This document shows, one piece after another, positions 60,301 through 64,000 of a stretch of 64,000 nt of DNA (position 1 is the stretch's first letter; every line of letters starts with the position of its first letter). A model generated the notes under the pieces. It saw only the letters and a program-made list of their open reading frames with translations, was not told the origin of the DNA and searched no databases. The translations under genes and the position numbers were made by a program. The DNA lies in contig NZ_JBBPBZ010000002.1 in assembly GCF_038070105.1 (NCBI RefSeq), positions 1,431,001-1,495,000 on the forward strand, written 5' to 3'. This DNA comes from Methylocystis sp. IM3. GTDB taxonomy: Bacteria; Pseudomonadota; Alphaproteobacteria; Rhizobiales; Beijerinckiaceae.

Positions 60301-61496
60301 ACGAATTACGGCTCGTCGACATTTGCGCGCGGCAGGCCGCTGACGCGATCAGTGTTTATTCGCTGCAGCAAGCCTTGCGAGAAGCAGACCGCCGCAAGGA
60401 TGAGTTTCTCGCCATGCTCGCCCATGAGCTGCGCAATCCCTTGACGCCGATCCACAACGCCCTCGAAGTGCTGAAACGAGCCAACCTGCCGGCTCAGGAA
60501 GTCGCGCGTTTGCACAGTCTCATCGAACGACAGGAGTCGCACCTCGTTCGTCTTGTCGATGATTTGCTCGATGTTGCGCGTATCACGCGCGGCAAGATAG
60601 AGTTGCGACGCAAGCCTGTGGAGCTCAAGGACGCCATCCGTCAAGCCCTTGAGACCACCGCGCCGCTGTTCGAGGCGAAGCGGCAGGAAATCAAGGTTGC
60701 GTTACCAGACGCGCAGCTTGTCGTGGACGGCGATCTTGTGCGCCTATCCCAAGTCTTCGCCAATCTGCTCAACAACGCCTCGAAATACACGCAGGCTGAG
60801 GGCCGCATCGACATCTCGGCCCGGCGTGACGGCGATGAAGCGATCGTCAGCGTGCGCGACAACGGAATCGGCTTTACACCTGACAATCTCACCCATGCCT
60901 TCGAGCTCTTCAATCAGGGTGACAGGCCATCCGGCGAGGGGCAAGGCGGAATCGGTGTCGGGCTTGCGCTCGCTCGCGGTCTCGTTGATCTCCACGGCGG
61001 GCATATCGAAGTCTTCAGCGATGGCGGTGGAAAAGGCAGTGAATTTCGTGTTGTACTTCCACTCTCCGACAAGGAGGCGCCCGGTGCAACTCAGGTCAAG
61101 ACCGGGTCTCTCCCGGCCGCGGCCTCGCGGCGGGTGTTGATCGTCGATGATCAAAAGGATGTCGCAGATAGCCTCGCGATGCTCGTCCAGTCGATCGGCG
61201 GAGAGACGAGAACGGTCTTCAACGGGCCTTCGGCTCTTGCCGCCATAACCGAGTTCACCCCGGACCTGATGATCATGGACATCGGGATGGCGGGCATGGA
61301 CGGCTACAAGCTCGCAAGCGAGATCAGGAAGCTGCCGGAGGGGAGGGACATAACGCTCGCCGCCCTCAGCGGTTGGGGTCAGAAGGACGTACGCGAGCGT
61401 GCGCTCAAAGCTGGCTTCAACCACTTCTTCGTCAAGCCGATCGATATCGATGCCTTGACGAACCTTCTCAGGTCGTCGCCCGCCGCAAAACCTTGA
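57342..61496 (+). CDS. CheB-CheR-PAS-GAF-histidine kinase-receiver fusion protein
   Basis: About 1384 residues. Order: CheB domain ~15-200 (GASAGGVAALKSF; HLAPDHPSAL; LLSGSGSDGTLGARA); CheR domain ~205-470 (RRRMGHDFSNYKRPTIMRRL; IGCATGEEAYSLGILLLEEA; FKIDLISCRNLLIYLQ); coiled coil ~640-720 with repeated EEL-x-SINEE; PAS ~730-840; GAF ~860-1005 (VMVADQLEEPLGTILDAI; ISAPLCASSGGLVGMLAVHF); HisKA (LAHELRNPLTPI); ATPase (NLLNNASKYTQAEG); receiver (LMIMDIGMAGMDGY). ggaggggact precedes the TTG start; an ATG 12 bases before is possible. It may link methylation sensing to a phosphorelay. Confidence 0.93.
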   Translation: MSNAANGFHGPNHTPVCALGASAGGVAALKSFFTHVKNDLGLAYVVVVHLAPDHPSALSEILTIQTKMPVIQVDSTEKLKPDCIYVIPPDRELVVNGDDVTARPFTASRYRRSPIDMLLHSVASGRGDGVAVLLSGSGSDGTLGARAVKEAGGVIFAQEPSEAEYPQMPESAIATGVVDFVAPIEQLTERLAEVMQSKAALHRESKEDAEHQIRQIVALLRRRMGHDFSNYKRPTIMRRLARRMQVVRQESLDSYYRYLQNNKNEVHELFSDLLISVTSFFRDPAAFAALADKVIKPLFDKLDGEASIRIWVIGCATGEEAYSLGILLLEEAARRGAHPVMQIFASDIDDAALAAAREGRYPKSIEADVSQERLRRFFVQEDSFYRVKKELRDLILFAAHSALKDPPFIKIDLISCRNLLIYLQRELQRQLYGLFHYALKPNGYVFLGSAETIDATHEQFRPVDRDARIYLAAGAPDKVAPILPQLTSDFRSTEYRPLQTGHVEQAITVGHAHGAALERSAPPSVLVDGSFKILHISANAGRFFRPLEGPFSAELPAQVRPELRVDLKLALQRALEKGEASLSVPISVAFNGDAHLVAIHVAPSRDGDQTLTGQALVFFMDLGKASPIEDLPEAENGNRGEIKRLRQELTAAQDRLSAGRREYEQATQDLRAANEELQSINEEYRSTAEELETSKEELQSINEELQTVNGELKSKLEAISTAHNDLENLVAATEIGTLFLDSDLKIKFFTPRVHAYFNISQSDIGRIISDFSHRLVYDGLEQDVTSVLESLKPIDRDIKTSDGRWVSMQVRLYRTLEEQIDGVVVTFADITKLKLVEERLAAELRAMARLQELSTKVMVADQLEEPLGTILDAIIELIGANFGYIQLYDGAAKVLRIVAHRGFQKRFLDNFASVGASSGTACGIALAKCERVVFEDVEKEPLFAPNLDEARVAGYRAVISAPLCASSGGLVGMLAVHFCEPHQFSPHELRLVDICARQAADAISVYSLQQALREADRRKDEFLAMLAHELRNPLTPIHNALEVLKRANLPAQEVARLHSLIERQESHLVRLVDDLLDVARITRGKIELRRKPVELKDAIRQALETTAPLFEAKRQEIKVALPDAQLVVDGDLVRLSQVFANLLNNASKYTQAEGRIDISARRDGDEAIVSVRDNGIGFTPDNLTHAFELFNQGDRPSGEGQGGIGVGLALARGLVDLHGGHIEVFSDGGGKGSEFRVVLPLSDKEAPGATQVKTGSLPAAASRRVLIVDDQKDVADSLAMLVQSIGGETRTVFNGPSALAAITEFTPDLMIMDIGMAGMDGYKLASEIRKLPEGRDITLAALSGWGQKDVRERALKAGFNHFFVKPIDIDALTNLLRSSPAAKP

Positions 61497-61632
61497 ACGG
61501 TTCTCCCAGGCTACGAGCCCCCCGCAAGAGCCCCCTGAGCCTCCCTCCCACGCCGGCAGAACGGATAAGCAGGTTCAGCTCGGCATCACCATTCGAAATG
61601 CGTTGTAAATCATAGGTCTGTTTGGATAGGGA

Positions 61633-61722
61633 TGGCGGAAGAGGTGGGATTCGAACCCACGGTGGAGTTGCCCCCACGGCGGTTTTCAAGACCGCTGCCT
61701 TAAACCACTCGGCCACCCTTCC
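61633..61722 (-). tRNA. tRNA-Ser (anticodon TGA)
   Basis: On the minus strand ggaagggtggccgagtggtt begins the cloverleaf. The anticodon loop is cttgaaa (anticodon TGA), the long variable arm cgtgggggcaactccacc marks a class II serine tRNA, the T arm has ggttcgaatcc, and CCA is encoded at the 3' end. Confidence 0.97.
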
Positions 61723-61770
61723 CCGGCCGTGATATAGCACGCCTGCGCCGCCGCGCGAGAGGGTTCGACG

Positions 61771-62217
61771 TTGCCGCTGCATTTTGCTTATGGCTCCAAT
61801 ATGGACGCTGCCGCCATGGCGCGGCGTTGTCCGCATTCCAGGTTTCTGGGCCGGGCGCGGCTGCCGCGTTGGCGCTTCGTGACGCTCCCTTCGGGTTTCG
61901 CCAGCGTCATGCCTGACAATCGCTCGAGCGTCCATGGCGCGCTTTGGGACGTTCCGGTCTCGGATATCATGGCGCTGGATCGCTACGAGCAGGTGGGGCA
62001 GGGGCTCTACGTCAAGAAGATCATCCCGGTGTTGCGCGAGCCCTTCGGGTCCGCGCCGGCTCTGGTGTATATCGGCGCCGCGGCGAATCAGGGCGCCGCC
62101 GCGCCCGGCTATCTCGTCGATATTCTCGCGGCGGCGCAGGCCCTGGAGTTGCCGCCCGCCTATATCGGCTATCTGTCGCATCTTCTGGCGGAACAAAGGA
62201 AAGGCCAGCGTGGATGA
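61771..62217 (+). CDS. Gamma-glutamylcyclotransferase (GGCT/AIG2-like) family protein
   Basis: 148 residues. The substrate loop FAYGSNMDAAAMARRCPHS and the catalytic glutamate in ALDRYEQVGQGLYVKK are present. The family releases 5-oxoproline from gamma-glutamyl compounds; the real substrate is unknown. gagaggg precedes the TTG start. Its stop overlaps the panC start (ATGA), so it heads a three-gene operon. Confidence 0.88.
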   Translation: MPLHFAYGSNMDAAAMARRCPHSRFLGRARLPRWRFVTLPSGFASVMPDNRSSVHGALWDVPVSDIMALDRYEQVGQGLYVKKIIPVLREPFGSAPALVYIGAAANQGAAAPGYLVDILAAAQALELPPAYIGYLSHLLAEQRKGQRG

Positions 62218-63074
62218 GTCTCGAGGTTCCCGTCGTTCACACGATCGAGGAGATGCGCGCTTACGTGCGGGCGCGCCGCGCCGCCGGCGAGCGGATCGGC
62301 CTCGTGCCGACGATGGGCGCTCTGCACGAAGGCCATCTTTCGCTCGTCCAGGCGGCGCGCCGCCATGCAGATCGCGTCATTACGACCATCTTCGTCAATC
62401 CGACGCAGTTCGGCCCGAGCGAGGATTTCGCCCGCTACCCTCGCACATTGGCGGCGGATCGGGAGAAGCTCGGCGGCGTCGCGGCCGATCTCGTGTTCGC
62501 GCCGGCGGTCGAGGAAGTCTACCCGAAGGGCTTCTGCACCACTGTCTCGCTCGATGGTCCTGCCAAGGCCGAGCTCGAGGACCGGTTCCGTCCCAGTCAT
62601 TTTGCCGGGGTCGCTACGGTCGTGGCAAAGCTGCTCAACCAGGCCCAGGCTGACGTCGCCGTATTCGGCGAGAAGGATTACCAGCAGCTGCTCGTGATCC
62701 GCGCCATGGCGCGTGATCTCGACATTCCGACGCGGGTACTCGGCTGCCCCACGCTGCGCGACCCCGATGGGCTCGCCATGTCGTCGCGCAATGTCTACCT
62801 GTCGGCGGACGACCGCGCACGCGCCCCTGCGCTTCATCGCGCGATCGCCGAAGCTGCGCGGCGCATCGCCGAGGGCGAGGTCGTCGGCCATGTCATGGGG
62901 GAGGCCCACGAGGCCATCGTAGGAGCGGGCTTCGATATCGATTATGTGGAAGCGCGGCACGCGGAGACCCTGGCGCGCGTTGCGCGCCGCGAAGACGGGC
63001 CAATCCGCCTTCTCGCGGCGGCGCGCCTGGGGGCCACGCGACTTATCGACAACGTGGCGGTTCCCACCAAATGA
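62214..63074 (+). CDS. panC: Pantothenate synthetase PanC
   Basis: 286 residues; joins pantoate and beta-alanine with ATP to make vitamin B5. Motifs: LVPTMGALHEGHLSLVQAA (HIGH-like), TTIFVNPTQFGPSEDFARYP, GVATVVAKLLNQAQADVAVF, FGEKDYQQLLVI and MSSRNVYLS (KMSKS-like). The start overlaps the cyclotransferase stop and the stop overlaps the acylphosphatase start. Confidence 0.97.
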   Translation: MSLEVPVVHTIEEMRAYVRARRAAGERIGLVPTMGALHEGHLSLVQAARRHADRVITTIFVNPTQFGPSEDFARYPRTLAADREKLGGVAADLVFAPAVEEVYPKGFCTTVSLDGPAKAELEDRFRPSHFAGVATVVAKLLNQAQADVAVFGEKDYQQLLVIRAMARDLDIPTRVLGCPTLRDPDGLAMSSRNVYLSADDRARAPALHRAIAEAARRIAEGEVVGHVMGEAHEAIVGAGFDIDYVEARHAETLARVARREDGPIRLLAAARLGATRLIDNVAVPTK

Positions 63075-63361
63075 GCCGGCGCGTCATCCGATTCTTCGTC
63101 GCCGGGCGTGTGCAGGGCGTGGGCTTTCGCGCCTTCCTCATTCGGGAGGCGAATGCGGCTGGCCTCATCGGCTGGGCGCGCAACCGGTCGGATGGATCGG
63201 TCGAGGCGCTGGCCGCCGGGCCCGAAGCCGCGCTGGACGGTTTTCTCGCCGTTGCGGGGCAGGGACCGCGGGCGGCGCGCGTCGATCGTCTCTGGCTGGC
63301 GCCGGCCGATGACTCCGAGCTCGAGGGCGTGGCCGGTTTTGGCATGGCGGCGACCCTGTAG
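63071..63361 (+). CDS. Acylphosphatase
   Basis: 96 residues with the signature VAGRVQGVGFRAFL (catalytic arginine) and GWARNRSDGSVEALAAG (asparagine). Hydrolyses acyl phosphates. Third gene of the operon, overlapping panC by four bases. Confidence 0.95.
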   Translation: MSRRVIRFFVAGRVQGVGFRAFLIREANAAGLIGWARNRSDGSVEALAAGPEAALDGFLAVAGQGPRAARVDRLWLAPADDSELEGVAGFGMAATL

Positions 63362-63387
63362 CGGCCCCGCCCCCGCGCCCAAAGTCC

Positions 63388-63720
63388 TCAGAATAGTTGT
63401 TCTGAGATCGCCAGAATTTTCAGGACGACCCCGCCGCCCGGCACAGTCTGCATGAAGTCCTCGAACCGCTTCGGCTCCAGGCCGGAGAGGATCATCAACG
63501 CCGAGAGGACGAGAAGCAGAAAGGCGATCTTGGGGAAAAACAGGCCGATGATCATCGCGCCTGCAAGAACGAGGCCGCGCTTGGTTCTGTCGCCCGTCGT
63601 CGGGCTCTTGTCCTCGGGCGCTCCGCGTCCGAACAATGGCAGCGGCTTGGCTGTCGCCTCGTCATCAGGGACGACGGCGCAATACTGGCTCCAGACCCAG
63701 GCCTTCGACGTATCGGTCAT
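63388..63720 (-). CDS. Small membrane protein of unknown function
   Basis: 110 residues. A polar N-terminus (MTDTSKAWVWSQYCAVVPDD) is followed by hydrophobic stretches (RGLVLAGAMIIGLFFPKIAF; LLLVLSALMILSGL) and an amphipathic end. gaggga precedes the ATG; the frame continues upstream but that extension overlaps a tandem repeat. No family recognised. Confidence 0.65.
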   Translation of the reverse strand: MTDTSKAWVWSQYCAVVPDDEATAKPLPLFGRGAPEDKSPTTGDRTKRGLVLAGAMIIGLFFPKIAFLLLVLSALMILSGLEPKRFEDFMQTVPGGGVVLKILAISEQLF

Positions 63721-63803
63721 GGCTGCTTCCCTCGAATCACTCGCCTTCGCACCATTTTGTGAGTTTCGGCCAAACTCGCCAATCAGGGAAGGGGCTGTCG
63801 CCA

Positions 63804-63856
63804 TGACGCCAAGATCTTCGGCGACGCCAAATCTTCAGCGACGCCACGATCTTCGG
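63804..63856 (+). repeat. Short tandem repeat, three 17-18-base units
   Basis: Units tgacgccaagatcttcgg, cgacgccaaatcttcag and cgacgccacgatcttcgg follow one another without a gap. They lie upstream of the small membrane protein gene (on the opposite strand) and could be regulatory or simply a slippage product. Confidence 0.75.
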
Positions 63857-64000
63857 CTCTTGGAAATTGATGCGGCAGGCGAGACGTCGTAATGTCGACT
63901 GATCGAGCTTGGCGATTTCATTGGGCTTTTTTCAATTTTGAGGATTTGAATATGATCTCGGCTGTGGATGGCCGCCAATCGACCGCGAGTCCAGTTGTCC

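Overview
This is a GC-rich window of alphaproteobacterial chromosome, most likely Hyphomicrobiales (Rhizobiales). The clues are the DUF1674 protein, the Nudix RppH gene joined to a divergent polysaccharide deacetylase, the AapJ-type binding protein, and the many PAS sensor kinases. A methylotroph or methanotroph such as a Methylocystaceae member would fit, but no methane or methanol gene is present to prove it. Nearly all intervals are ordinary dense bacterial coding sequence, with two tRNA genes (Gln-CTG and Ser-TGA) and no rRNA or CRISPR array.

Layout. 1-13 kb: housekeeping and transport genes, namely two tandem kup potassium transporters (the first cut by the window edge), a dienelactone hydrolase, a small DUF1674 protein, an RsmB-type rRNA methyltransferase, a secreted trypsin-like protease, a membrane hybrid kinase, rppH with a polysaccharide deacetylase, and a Ppx/GppA phosphatase. 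13.1-19.7 kb: tRNA-Gln, a tyrosine integrase, a patatin-like phospholipase and a 1216-residue TIR-STAND-TPR protein; this looks like a small island carrying a candidate anti-phage module. 19.7-25.5 kb: an orphan amino-acid binding protein, a LuxR regulator, an exported protein of unknown function, an L,D-transpeptidase, a ROK-family protein and a tiny secreted peptide. 25.6-28.8 kb: a feoABC iron(II) uptake operon and a small basic protein.

28.8-35.5 kb: a signalling cluster with a heme H-NOX sensor, a kinase carrying an H-NOX-associated N-terminal domain, a receiver protein, a divergent OmpR-type regulator and a five-PAS kinase. The first three overlap or nearly touch and form one candidate nitric-oxide sensing operon. 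35.6-47 kb: several very small genes, lepA, an AT-richer pair (AraC regulator and membrane protein), an EamA/methyltransferase/MOSC/redoxin cluster, a phosphoesterase, a CYTH/VTC-like protein and a split two-gene chromate (CHR) transporter. 47-55 kb: a cyclic-nucleotide-binding protein, small lipoproteins, a BrkB-family membrane protein, a Ca2+/H+ antiporter broken by one missing base, a glycosyltransferase with an acyltransferase, and a di-heme cytochrome c. 55-64 kb: a coiled-coil protein, a winged-helix regulator, a stand-alone CheB domain facing a CheB-CheR-PAS-GAF-kinase-receiver fusion, tRNA-Ser, and a tight cyclotransferase-panC-acylphosphatase operon.

The most interesting candidates are the patatin/TIR-STAND pair beside the integrase and the H-NOX/HNOBA two-component operon. 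All functions are read from sequence motifs; no database search was run.
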